NCBI GenBank assembly: GCA_947628265.1
Contig: CANQZF010000026.1
Span: 1 to 12,437 of the forward strand
Source of the DNA: an uncultured Oscillospiraceae bacterium
GTDB taxonomy: Bacteria; Bacillota; Clostridia; Oscillospirales; Oscillospiraceae
Length of the DNA stretch: 12,437 bases
Reading direction: 5' to 3'
The position numbers and the translations under genes are program-made. The notes beneath the pieces were generated by a model that had not been told where the DNA came from, did no database searches, and worked only from the letters and a program-made list of their open reading frames with translations. Shown one piece after another: positions 1 to 5,835 of this stretch (the stretch's first letter is position 1; each line of letters begins with the position of its first letter).

Positions 1-61
1 TGGTTAGAGCACCGGATTGTGGTTCCGGGTGTCGAGGGTTCGAGTCCCTTTACCCACCCCA
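1..61 (+). tRNA. tRNA-His (anticodon GTG), 5' end outside the window
   Basis: The visible part begins in the D arm. The anticodon stem is CCGGA (12-16) paired with TCCGG (24-28), with loop TTGTGGT and anticodon GTG at 19-21. The T arm has GAGGG/CCCTT around TTCGAGT. The acceptor 3' strand TACCCAC (51-57) is followed by discriminator C58, typical of tRNA-His, and an encoded CCA at 59-61. The 5' acceptor strand and the extra G-1 position expected for tRNA-His lie before base 1. It is the first of three + strand tRNAs. Confidence 0.95.
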
Positions 62-95
62 TGCGTTGACGCCGCCTTAAGGCGGCGTCAACGCA
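62..95. repeat. 34-bp perfect palindrome between tRNA-His and tRNA-Gln
   Basis: TGCGTTGACGCCGCC (62-76), TTAA (77-80) and GGCGGCGTCAACGCA (81-95) form one uninterrupted palindrome starting at the base after the tRNA-His CCA. No T tract follows on the + strand, so it is not a classical intrinsic terminator. It could be a processing stem in a polycistronic tRNA precursor, a factor-dependent pause, or a small repeat. The symmetry is seen directly; the role is unknown. Confidence 0.8.
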
Positions 96-108
96 GTCAC
101 AAAGAAAT

Positions 109-183
109 AGGGATGTAGCCAAGCGGTAAGGCACAGGACTTTGACTCCTGCATTCGTGGGTTCGAGTCCCGCCATCCCTGCCA
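109..183 (+). tRNA. tRNA-Gln (anticodon TTG)
   Basis: Acceptor strands AGGGATG (109-115) and CATCCCT (173-179) pair fully. The anticodon stem CAGGA (134-138)/TCCTG (146-150) encloses loop CTTTGAC with anticodon TTG at 141-143, reading CAA and, by wobble, CAG. The T arm contains GTGGG TTCGAGT CCCGC. Discriminator G180 is followed by an encoded CCA at 181-183. All canonical elements are present, so it should be functional. Confidence 0.97.
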
Positions 184-261
184 GTCGTCGTCGTGGAACC
201 CGCTTAACCTCGCCCTCCCTCCGGTCGGGCTCAGGCGCAGGGTTCGCTCCTCCTCTCCCCA

Positions 262-278
262 CGCAATCTTCGATTGCG
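262..278. repeat. Short hairpin in the spacer between tRNA-Gln and tRNA-Lys
   Basis: CGCAATC (262-268) and GATTGCG (272-278) form a perfect 7-bp stem around a TTC loop, in the 128-base spacer at 184-311. The spacer is GC-rich and shows no coding signal or convincing promoter. No T tract follows the stem. Its function is not evident. Confidence 0.45.
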
Positions 279-311
279 CGGGGGCCCCATATAGACTGTG
301 TTTTAAGCTAT

Positions 312-387
312 GACTTGGTAGCTCAGCAGGCAGAGCACCTGCCTTTTAAGCAGGGTGTCCCGGGTTCGAATCCCGGCCAGGTCACCA
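312..387 (+). tRNA. tRNA-Lys (anticodon TTT)
   Basis: Acceptor strand GACTTGG (312-318) pairs with CCAGGTC (377-383) with one G-T wobble. The anticodon stem CCTGC (338-342)/GCAGG (350-354) encloses CTTTTAA with anticodon TTT at 345-347. The T arm CCGGG TTCGAAT CCCGG is perfect. Discriminator A384 is followed by an encoded CCA at 385-387. It is directly followed by a terminator that shares the A run after the CCA, so it is probably the last gene of the tRNA unit. Confidence 0.97.
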
Positions 388-424
388 AAAAGAAAAATCC
401 GCCAAAAGGCGGATTTTTCTTTTT
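387..424 (+). terminator. Intrinsic terminator of the tRNA cluster, probably bidirectional
   Basis: TCCGCC (398-403), loop AAAA and GGCGGA (408-413) form the stem. It is preceded by AAAAAGAAAAA (387-397) and followed by TTTTTCTTTTT (414-424), which extend the pairing. The T-rich tail on the + strand ends tRNA-Lys transcription. The mirrored A run gives a T tail on the minus strand too, so it can also end the minus-strand gene that stops at 439. Confidence 0.93.
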
Positions 425-438
425 GACGGCGGGGTATA

Positions 439-717
439 TCAGCAATAATATTCGATCTGTCCAAAGTGCAAGAGCCATTTTGCGACGATCTCCTCGCTGT
501 TGGCCTCAATGACCCGCAAAAGGTCGCGCAGGACAGGCGCGGGGAGATGGGCATTATTGTTGCATAGAAGCGCCTTCCCCCGGCTGGTGATCCACACCTT
601 GGTCCCGTTGGCTGTTGGGCGGCCCTCCGCGATGTGGACATGGACAGGCTCTAAAGGGTCATTTTCATTGGACCAGAAGTAGACGATATATGGCCCTACC
701 TTAAAAATTTGCGGCAT
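439..717 (-). CDS. DUF4160 domain protein
   Basis: A 92-residue protein if read from the ATG at 717. That start gives MPQIFKVGPYIVYFW, the typical opening of DUF4160 proteins. The body carries the acidic and histidine-containing stretch PVHVHIAEG, matching the family's conserved region in which a PPHxH-like segment precedes a short beta hairpin, and ends in a helix with EEIVAKW. The frame is open up to a GTG at 726, but only 3 bases would separate that from the AGAAGG-like SD, and the extension MCS is not family-like. It overlaps the end of the upstream gene by 17 bases, implying translational coupling. DUF4160 proteins have no proven biochemical role and often sit beside a second small gene, so a toxin-antitoxin-like or regulatory pair has been suspected. 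That role here is inference. Confidence 0.85.
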   Translation of the reverse strand: MPQIFKVGPYIVYFWSNENDPLEPVHVHIAEGRPTANGTKVWITSRGKALLCNNNAHLPAPVLRDLLRVIEANSEEIVAKWLLHFGQIEYYC

Positions 718-973
718 GGAGCACACCGCCCTTCTGGGAAAATTCCATGATCAGATGGGCGTTGTTGCGGACGAGCTGCTTGAAACGCTCCACTTCCTCA
801 TCGGAATAACCGTGGATCTCCGTCCAGCGGTGCTCCGGCAAAAAGCAGGTGGCATCGTGAAAACCGTCCTTTTCGTCCGGCGTCTCGATGTAGACCTTCA
901 CGCTGCCGTCCCTTTGCATCTCGGAATGCGTGATCTCCGTATCGTCGTCCAAGGTCAAAAAGGGGTACATCAT
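701..973 (-). CDS. Small acidic protein of unknown function, partner of DUF4160
   Basis: A 90-residue protein starting at the ATG at 973, with a strong SD (AGGAGG) 7 bases upstream. A second ATG follows directly at 970. It is acidic, with a predicted beta-rich first part (LTLDDDTEITHSEM, VKVYIETPDE) and a helical second part from about residue 55 (SDEEVERFKQLVRNNAHLIM). No signal peptide, membrane segment or known DNA-binding motif is visible. I do not recognise a named family. It is not an obvious DUF2442 protein, the usual DUF4160 neighbour. Its last 17 bases overlap the DUF4160 gene, so the two are probably co-translated and may act together. No clear promoter is seen in the 39 bases between its start and the terminator upstream, so expression may depend on read-through. 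Confidence 0.8.
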   Translation of the reverse strand: MMYPFLTLDDDTEITHSEMQRDGSVKVYIETPDEKDGFHDATCFLPEHRWTEIHGYSDEEVERFKQLVRNNAHLIMEFSQKGGVLHAANF

Positions 974-1012
974 GGAAAACCCTCCTTCTCCCCGATTTTT
1001 CCACGCCTTCTC

Positions 1013-1040
1013 AAAAAACGCCCCATCCGGGGCGTTTTTT
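1013..1040 (-). terminator. Intrinsic terminator after the lgt-region operon
   Basis: CGCCCC (1019-1024), loop ATCC and GGGGCG (1029-1034) form a perfect stem, with AAAAAA at 1013-1018 and TTTTTT at 1035-1040. Read on the minus strand it lies 3 bases after the stop codon of the gene ending at 1043 and has a six-T tail. The flanking symmetry would also let it act on the + strand. Confidence 0.93.
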
Positions 1041-1042
1041 GC

Positions 1043-1573
1043 TTATTCCTGGGGCGGCTGGGTGACGGTGTCTACGGTGTCCTCGTAGACGCGCTGGGCC
1101 TCCTGGGCGGCCTCCTCGGCGGCGGTGGCGGCGGTCTCGGCTTCGGCCTCGGCGGTCTTTTCCACCTCGTCCACGATGTGGTCGGGATCGATGTAGACCT
1201 CCTCGACCTCGACCGTCACATCGGAGTCGGTGGCCAGGGCGTTGATCTCCTCCCGCTTTTCGGCTATGCGAGCCAGGGCCTCCTCGATGTCCGTGATCAC
1301 CTCGGCAAAATCGGGGTCGGTCTGGCCGGCGTACTTTTCGTAGTAGAGCTGGCCCAGCTGCGCGTACAGCTTCTTGGTGTTCTCCCGCTCACCGGCGATC
1401 TCGGCGTTGAGCTTTGTCTTCTTCGCCAGGGTCTGGGCCTTCCCGGCCACGTTCTTGGCGGCGTCCGAGGATTTCCCGGCCACGTCCTTGGCAAAGGCCG
1501 TGGTCTTCTCCACCACGGTGTTGGCGGTCTCGGTGATCTTCTGCTTCAGATTTTCAAAATCGATGCTTGCCAT
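1043..1573 (-). CDS. Small helical Ala/Glu-rich protein (hypothetical, clostridial coiled-coil type)
   Basis: A 176-residue protein from the ATG at 1573, with GGAGGT 7 bases upstream. Residues 1 to about 50 are an amphipathic stretch with repeated VVEKTTAFAKDVAGK / DAAKNVAGKAQTLAK units, resembling LEA-like or YtxH-like helices. A second helical part includes KKLYAQLGQLYYEKYAG and ITDIEEALARIAEKREEINAL. The C-terminal 60 residues are acidic and Ala-rich and probably disordered. No signal peptide or membrane segment is present. Similar small proteins with a KLNxxI/LGxxYY core are common in Clostridia, often with a C-terminal zinc ribbon, which is absent here. Their function is unknown; a stress or envelope-associated role is only a guess. 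It lies downstream of lgt and ends at a terminator. The frame stays open upstream to an ATG at 1702 that has its own SD. Confidence 0.8.
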   Translation of the reverse strand: MASIDFENLKQKITETANTVVEKTTAFAKDVAGKSSDAAKNVAGKAQTLAKKTKLNAEIAGERENTKKLYAQLGQLYYEKYAGQTDPDFAEVITDIEEALARIAEKREEINALATDSDVTVEVEEVYIDPDHIVDEVEKTAEAEAETAATAAEEAAQEAQRVYEDTVDTVTQPPQE

Positions 1574-1606
1574 AAAATTTACCTCCGTTTTATTTGAATG
1601 TTTTGT

Positions 1607-1636
1607 TTTAAAGGATATGCCTTTTGAAATTGTCAG
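1607..1636 (-). promoter_or_regulatory. Candidate promoter for the gene at 1043-1573
   Basis: On the minus strand CTGACA (1631-1636, five of six matches to TTGACA) is separated by 18 bases from TTTAAA (1607-1612, four of six to TATAAT). It lies about 34 bases before the start codon in the 121-base gap after lgt. The AT-rich composition here contrasts with the GC-rich genes on both sides. The -10 is weak, so confidence is modest. Confidence 0.4.
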
Positions 1637-1694
1637 CGTCTCCCGGCGCCCAAGGACCTGACGCAATGGCTCCAGGGCCGCGTCAAGCGCGCGC

Positions 1695-2624
1695 TCATCC
1701 ATTGCCGCCGTCCTCCTTTGGCTCCTCCGGCCCTTCCTCGGCCTCCTCGGCGGCTTTCTCCTCGCCCTCCTCGGCGGCGGCCTTCTGGCGGTTTACGAAC
1801 ATATTCGCCGGGTCCGGGCGGCGCTTAAACCTATTATACAACTGAATGGCCAAAGACGCAATAAGAAGAATGAGGGAAACAAGCTGCGAGACCCGGATAC
1901 CGGTGTCAAAGAGGTAGAGGCTGTCGGTCCGCAAGCCCTCCACCAGCATCCGCCCGAAGCCGTACCAGGCCAGATAGACGAGAAACGCCTGACCGTCGTA
2001 GCGGCGGTGCTTTTTGGACCAGAAGTGCATGAGGAGAAAGCCCGCGAAATTCCACAGCGACTCATAGAGGAAGGTGGGGTGGACATAGTAAGTCACGCCG
2101 TTTTGGGTGAGGCCCATGCGGCAGAAGATGTCCGTCTCGTACCCGAAGGCCTCCCGGTTCATGAAGTTCCCCCAGCGTCCGATGAACTGGCCGATGATAA
2201 AGCCGAAGCACGCCATGTCGAGAAACGCCAGAATGGACAGCTTCTTGCGCTTGCAGTAGATGACCGTGGCCAGCACCGCCCCGAAAATGACACCGTACAT
2301 CCCGATGCCGCCCTGCCAGACGTAGAGCACGGAGACGGGGTCGTCTTGGAAGAGGTCCCAGTGGAACACGCAGAAATAGATCCTGGCGCAGATGACGGCC
2401 AGGGGCACGCCCAAAATGATCACGTCGTAGACGTTGTCCGGGGTCATGCCGAACTCCCGGGAGCGCCGGGCGCAGTAGATCACCGCCAGGAGAAAGCCGG
2501 TGGCGATGATGACGCCGTACCAGTGGATGGTCAGGGGCCCCACCTGAAAGGCCGCCGGCGGGTTTATGGAGAAGTCCCCCAGCATGGGGAAGGAGATGGA
2601 CGCGTTTGGCATACTCTGGGGCAT
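1695..2624 (-). CDS. lgt: Prolipoprotein diacylglyceryl transferase
   Basis: Lgt moves the diacylglyceryl group from phosphatidylglycerol to the lipobox cysteine of prolipoproteins in the cytoplasmic membrane, the first step of lipoprotein maturation. This 309-residue protein has the family motifs in order: HWYG (34-37), the signature GRWGNFMNREAFG (149-161), HPTFLYES (182-189) and YGFGRMLVEGLRTDS (221-235). About seven hydrophobic segments span residues 30-265. Family members usually end soon after the last membrane segment; here a charged, Glu/Ala-rich tail of about 43 residues follows. The start at 2624 is the first ATG and lies 5 bases after the stop of the upstream M16 gene, so the two are probably co-transcribed and translationally coupled. 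An in-frame ATG at 2612 has no SD. The identification is firm; the tail is the odd part. Confidence 0.97.
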   Translation of the reverse strand: MPQSMPNASISFPMLGDFSINPPAAFQVGPLTIHWYGVIIATGFLLAVIYCARRSREFGMTPDNVYDVIILGVPLAVICARIYFCVFHWDLFQDDPVSVLYVWQGGIGMYGVIFGAVLATVIYCKRKKLSILAFLDMACFGFIIGQFIGRWGNFMNREAFGYETDIFCRMGLTQNGVTYYVHPTFLYESLWNFAGFLLMHFWSKKHRRYDGQAFLVYLAWYGFGRMLVEGLRTDSLYLFDTGIRVSQLVSLILLIASLAIQLYNRFKRRPDPANMFVNRQKAAAEEGEEKAAEEAEEGPEEPKEDGGNG

Positions 2625-2629
2625 AGGTC

Positions 2630-3910
2630 TTACCTGCCTTTCTTGTTGATCACGGAAACAGCGGTGCGCTCCGGCGTCATGAACTCTGCCAGGAACGCCC
2701 GGACGTCCCGCTCCGTCACGGCGTCCAGCGCCGTGAGGGTGTCGAAGTAGTCGTACCCCTCGAAGGAGCCCGCCGCCGCGTTGTAGCAGATGCTGTCAAA
2801 GGAATTGAGGGCCCGGATGCAGGAGCCGTACATCTTTCTCTTGCGGCGGGCGAAATAGTCCGGGTCAATGCCCCGGGAGGCCAGGGCCGCCGCCTCCTCC
2901 AGCACCTTGAGGCACACTAAGGAGGCGTCCCGGGTCTCACCGCCGAAGGTGAGATGGGAGTACCCGGCCACATTTTCAAAGTCATAGCCGAAGGTCTCGT
3001 TGATGAGCCCCTGGTCGTAGAGCTGCCGGTAGAGGGGCGAGGCCGAGCCCATGAGGCACCCAAGCGCCAGCTCCGCCGTGAGCTCAAAGCTCACGCTCTC
3101 CCGGCCCCGGAGGTCCGCAGCCGTCTTGGCACCGGCCAGGAACATGGGCGCGCCGATCTCCCCCTCGCTCTCCACCCGGTATTCCACGGGCTTTTCCGGC
3201 TCCCGCTCCCGGGCGTCCCTTTTGGGGAGGATGGCGGGGCCGGAGGGGATCAGGGCCTCCGCCATATCCCGGATCTTCTCCGGGTCCTGATTTCCCACCA
3301 CCACCAGGGACATGTTGGCCGGGACGTAGAAGGCCCGGTGGAAGTCCTGGAGGGTGTCCGCCGTGATGGCGGAGATGCTCTCCACCGTCCCGGCCACCGG
3401 CTCCCGGACGGGGGCCCTGGCGTAGAGGGCCCGGAGAAGGGCGTAATACATGGCGTCCTCCGGGTCGTCCTCCGTCATGAGAATTTCCCGGGCGATGATC
3501 TCCCGCTCCCGGTCCACGTCTTCTTCCCGGAAGCAGGGGGTGGAGACAAGGCGCAAAAGGAGCTCCAAATTGTCGTAAAACCCCTCCCCGCACTCGAAGT
3601 AATAGGCCGTCATGTCGGGGCCCGTAAAGGCGTTGGCGTTGGCCCCCCGCCGGGAGAGCACCGTCATGGCGTCCCCAAGGTCGGGCAGCTCAAACATCCG
3701 GTGCTCGGCAAAGTGCGCCGTCCCCGGGGGGACGGCCCTGCGGACGCCGTCTAAGTAGACGCCTCTGTCCGCGCCGCCGCAGTTCACCGCCAGGAAGGCC
3801 ACGCTCTTTTTATACCCGCTCCTCGGCGCCACCGTCACGGTGAGGCCGCAGGGCAGCTGCCCGGAATAGATGGTCTCGCCTATTCTGGGATATTCACGTT
3901 TCTTCAGCAT
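2630..3910 (-). CDS. yfmH: M16 family zinc peptidase, YfmH-like catalytic subunit
   Basis: A 426-residue M16 (pitrilysin/insulinase-type) protein. It has the inverted zinc motif HxxEH as HFAEH at residues 66-70 and the downstream E-x6-E pair at E135 and E142, with E142 the expected third zinc ligand, so it should be catalytically competent. The C-terminal half carries the second M16 domain, including SPLYRQLYDQGLINETFGY. No signal peptide is visible, suggesting a cytoplasmic location. The ATG at 3910 is preceded by GGAGGG at 5 bases, and the gene overlaps its partner by 17 bases, fitting two subunits of one heterodimeric protease. In Bacillus the homologous pair is named YmfF/YmfH; database names link YfmF/YfmH to EF-P 5-aminopentanol modification, but the substrate is not shown by this sequence. 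The M16 family is certain; the exact role is inferred. Confidence 0.92.
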   Translation of the reverse strand: MLKKREYPRIGETIYSGQLPCGLTVTVAPRSGYKKSVAFLAVNCGGADRGVYLDGVRRAVPPGTAHFAEHRMFELPDLGDAMTVLSRRGANANAFTGPDMTAYYFECGEGFYDNLELLLRLVSTPCFREEDVDREREIIAREILMTEDDPEDAMYYALLRALYARAPVREPVAGTVESISAITADTLQDFHRAFYVPANMSLVVVGNQDPEKIRDMAEALIPSGPAILPKRDAREREPEKPVEYRVESEGEIGAPMFLAGAKTAADLRGRESVSFELTAELALGCLMGSASPLYRQLYDQGLINETFGYDFENVAGYSHLTFGGETRDASLVCLKVLEEAAALASRGIDPDYFARRKRKMYGSCIRALNSFDSICYNAAAGSFEGYDYFDTLTALDAVTERDVRAFLAEFMTPERTAVSVINKKGR

Positions 3911-5192
3911 CGTCGCCCTCCGCCGTCAGGAAATAGATGTGGCTGAGATGAGCGCTTTGCGCCACCCGGGCGACCTCCTCCGCCGTGACGTCGGCGCACA
4001 GGGCCGCCAGCTCCCCGGGCTCCGGCCGGAGGCCCAGGATGGCCCTGTCGAGGTAGAGCTCTTCCAGCCCCGCTTGCTCGTCCATGGCCGAATAGATGGA
4101 GCTGACCACGGCCCTGCGGGCGCTTTCCAGCTCCCAGGGCTCCATCTCCCCCCGGGCGATGGCCTCCAGCTCCCCGGTGATCTCGTCCCGGACCCGGTCG
4201 AAGCTGGGAAAATCGATGCCGGCGAAGACGAAAAGCGCCCCCTTGAACCGGTCGATGCCGGAGCTCACGTAGTAGCACAGCGCCAGCTTTTCCCGGACGT
4301 TCAAATAGAGCCGGGAGGTGGCGCACCCGCCGAAGAGGGTGTTGAACACCAGCATCGCCGGGAGCTCCAACCCCTCCGGGGGCGGCTCCAGGCGAAAGCC
4401 CATACAAAGACGCCCCTGGGTCACGTCCATGACCTCCCGCACGGTCCTCACGGGCCCCACGGGCTTTGTGGAGCCAAAAACGGTGGAGGGAAGCGTATGC
4501 TCCCCGGAGCGGGGCAGGGCGGAGAGGGCCTCCCGGACGACGCGCTCCACCCGGTCCGGGTCCTCCGCGCCGCAGTAGAAGACCTCCATGGGCGCTGTGG
4601 ACAGGAGCTCCTTATAGTAGCGGGTCAAGATCTGGACCGTGACGCGCCCGGTGTCGGCTATGGTCCCCAGCTTGCTGACGCCGTAGCTCTCGCCCCGGAA
4701 CATCAGCTCCACCAGCCGCTGCCCCGCGTAGGCGCGGCGGTCGTTGATCTCGGCGTTTATGTCGTCTATGAGGTTCCGGCGCTCGGACTCCACAAAGTCC
4801 GCCCGGAGCCGCCCGCCCCGCGTGGCGGGGGACAGCAGAAGCTCCCCCATGAGGTACGCAACAGGCGAGAGGATGTCGGGCCGCCCCGGCAAAAACGCCC
4901 CGTCGGGGAAGTCCGCGCAGAAGCCCATGGCCGCCACCTCCCCCTTTTTGCGGATGGCGGGGTCGATCCGGGCCCCGTAGAGCCCGTCGAGCCTGGCGGC
5001 GATGGACTCCATATCCGGGAGCCTCGCCGTCCCGCGCCGCAGGACATAGGGGAGCACGGCGTTGAGGGACGCGGTCTTTTTGGTGTGGGGCGCCAGGAGC
5101 GTCATGGAGAGGTACCCGGTCTTGAACCGCTCGGCCCGCACGCAGGTGAGCCTGACGCCCCGCATCAGCTCCCGTTCCGTCACCTTATCCAC
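3894..5192 (-). CDS. yfmF: M16 family protein, YfmF-like non-catalytic subunit
   Basis: A 432-residue M16 homologue lacking the HxxEH motif: the equivalent helix reads LNAVLPYVLRRGT (residues 43-55) with no zinc ligands. It keeps the C-terminal substrate-binding region, FGGCATSRLYLNVREKLALC (287-306) followed by YYVSS, with Arg and Tyr positions typical of the regulatory half of M16 heterodimers. It is therefore expected to pair with the catalytic partner encoded next. The start chosen is the GTG at 5192, preceded by AAGGGGG at 8 bases. A GTG at 5222 keeps the frame open but lies 3 bases after a TATAAT -10 box and upstream of the likely transcription start, so it cannot be used by the main transcript. 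This is the first gene of the operon leading to lgt. Confidence 0.9.
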   Translation of the reverse strand: MDKVTERELMRGVRLTCVRAERFKTGYLSMTLLAPHTKKTASLNAVLPYVLRRGTARLPDMESIAARLDGLYGARIDPAIRKKGEVAAMGFCADFPDGAFLPGRPDILSPVAYLMGELLLSPATRGGRLRADFVESERRNLIDDINAEINDRRAYAGQRLVELMFRGESYGVSKLGTIADTGRVTVQILTRYYKELLSTAPMEVFYCGAEDPDRVERVVREALSALPRSGEHTLPSTVFGSTKPVGPVRTVREVMDVTQGRLCMGFRLEPPPEGLELPAMLVFNTLFGGCATSRLYLNVREKLALCYYVSSGIDRFKGALFVFAGIDFPSFDRVRDEITGELEAIARGEMEPWELESARRAVVSSIYSAMDEQAGLEELYLDRAILGLRPEPGELAALCADVTAEEVARVAQSAHLSHIYFLTAEGDDAEET

Positions 5193-5225
5193 GCCCCGCA
5201 CCCCCTTTTTATATGTTCTCACACA

Positions 5226-5254
5226 ATTATACCACTTGTTTCCTTACTTTACAA
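5226..5254 (-). promoter_or_regulatory. Sigma-A promoter of the yfmF-yfmH-lgt operon
   Basis: On the minus strand TTGTAA (5249-5254, four of six) is followed after exactly 17 bases by TATAAT (5226-5231, perfect). Transcription should begin near 5218-5220, giving a leader of about 25 bases before the GTG at 5192. The next gene upstream on this strand is over 700 bases away and has its own terminator, so this is probably the operon's main promoter. Confidence 0.82.
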
Positions 5255-5287
5255 CGGCAAATTTGAGGGATGGGGGGGGAACACTTC

Positions 5288-5315
5288 TTCACTATTCACT
5301 CTTCACTATTCACTA
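5288..5315 (+). repeat. 7-bp tandem repeat, four units of TTCACTA
   Basis: The units are TTCACTA, TTCACTC, TTCACTA and TTCACTA, followed directly by AAAAAC and the first GTAG hairpin pair. The same array, also four units, occurs in inverse orientation at 10201-10228. Confidence 0.9.
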
Positions 5316-5320
5316 AAAAA

Positions 5321-5423
5321 CGGGAGGGTTTAGAACCCTCCCCTACGAATTTATTTGGGAAATGGTGTGATTTTATGGGAAATCCTGCAAATTTCTCGTA
5401 GGGGCGGGTTCTAAACCCGCCCG
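5321..5423. repeat. Inverted pair of GTAG-tagged hairpins (BIME-like unit)
   Basis: The left hairpin is GGGAGGGTT (5322-5330)/AACCCTCCC (5334-5342), followed by CCTAC. The right is GTAGG (5398-5402) running into GGGCGGGTT (5402-5410)/AACCCGCCC (5414-5422). The two halves are inverted copies over about 28 bp. They differ only by one stem base pair: A-T on the left versus C-G on the right. Each half has the layout GTAG + G-rich stem, like REP elements, and the AT-rich 51-base core separates them. Confidence 0.85.
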
Positions 5424-5476
5424 TCCCCGTCTACCATCGCACCTCCGATCAACGACGTACGGGCCGCACCCAAATT

Positions 5477-5577
5477 GCCCCTCCCTCCGGGAGGGGTGGC
5501 CGAGCGAAGCGAAGGTCAGGGTGGGTCCGTATATCCATCTGCACCCCCACCCCCTGCCCCCTCCCAGAGGGAGGGGC
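5477..5577. repeat. MITE-like element with hairpin ends (type 1)
   Basis: Both ends are GCCCCTCCC hairpins: CCCCTCCC/GGGAGGGG at 5478-5485/5489-5496 with loop TCC, and at 5558-5565/5569-5576 with loop AGA. The ends are inverted copies of each other. The interior contains GAGCGAAGCGA and a GGTCAGGGTGGGT stretch partly complementary to ACCCCCACCCCCTG. No transposase is encoded. Confidence 0.75.
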
Positions 5578-5615
5578 TATTAAAATGAGCGGCCCGGAGG
5601 GCCGCAACCACTTTA

Positions 5616-5750
5616 GCCTTCCCCGCAGGGCGGGGAAGGTGGCGCGTAGCGACGGATGAGGTGAGAAGGTGCGTTCATCTGAGCGCTCAATATCTTTCGG
5701 CCTCTCACCTCACCCCTGCCCCTCCCCGCCTAAGCGGGGAGGGCTTTTTT
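5616..5750. repeat. MITE-like element with hairpin ends (type 2)
   Basis: The left end is CCTTCCCCGC (5617-5626)/GCGGGGAAGG (5630-5639). The right end is CCCTCCCCGC (5720-5729)/GCGGGGAGGG (5734-5743), followed by CTTTTTT. Inside these, GGATGAGGTGAGA (5654-5666) is nearly complementary to TCTCACCTCACCC (5703-5715), so the whole unit can fold as one long structure. The design parallels the neighbouring type 1 element with different sequence. Confidence 0.75.
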
Positions 5751-5754
5751 AAGG

Positions 5755-5818
5755 AGCGGCTTCGCCGCACATGAAATCATTCGCCGCAAAATTTTGCGGC
5801 GAATACCGTTTTCGGGAG
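5755..5818 (-). repeat. CGCCGCAAAA palindrome repeat, copy A (inverse orientation)
   Basis: It contains a 26-bp perfect palindrome at 5779-5804 centred on AAAATTTT and a small hairpin GCGGC/GCCGC at 5756-5768. Read on the minus strand it matches the copies at 9771-9815 and 10091-10175, including the AATGATTT spacer between the two hairpins of the latter. Confidence 0.8.
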
Positions 5819-5835
5819 GCGCATGCGTATCGGAA

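Noticed and set aside
716..1597. A 293-codon + strand open frame rich in Gly, Leu and Val
   Set aside because: It is antisense to the helical protein at 1043-1573 and part of the DUF4160 pair. It runs through a strong bidirectional terminator at 1013-1040 and is low-complexity.
2007..2750. A + strand open frame opposite lgt
   Set aside because: The opposite strand encodes a complete Lgt with all signatures; this frame has no family features.
3870..5333. A 487-codon open frame on the + strand
   Set aside because: It is antisense to the M16 genes, which have family motifs, SDs and a promoter. Its translation is Pro/Gly/Arg/His-rich with no recognisable domain, as expected of a GC-rich shadow frame.
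5745..5750. T tract after a GC stem on the + strand as a gene terminator
   Set aside because: No + strand gene ends nearby; the stem is better explained as the end of a repeat element.
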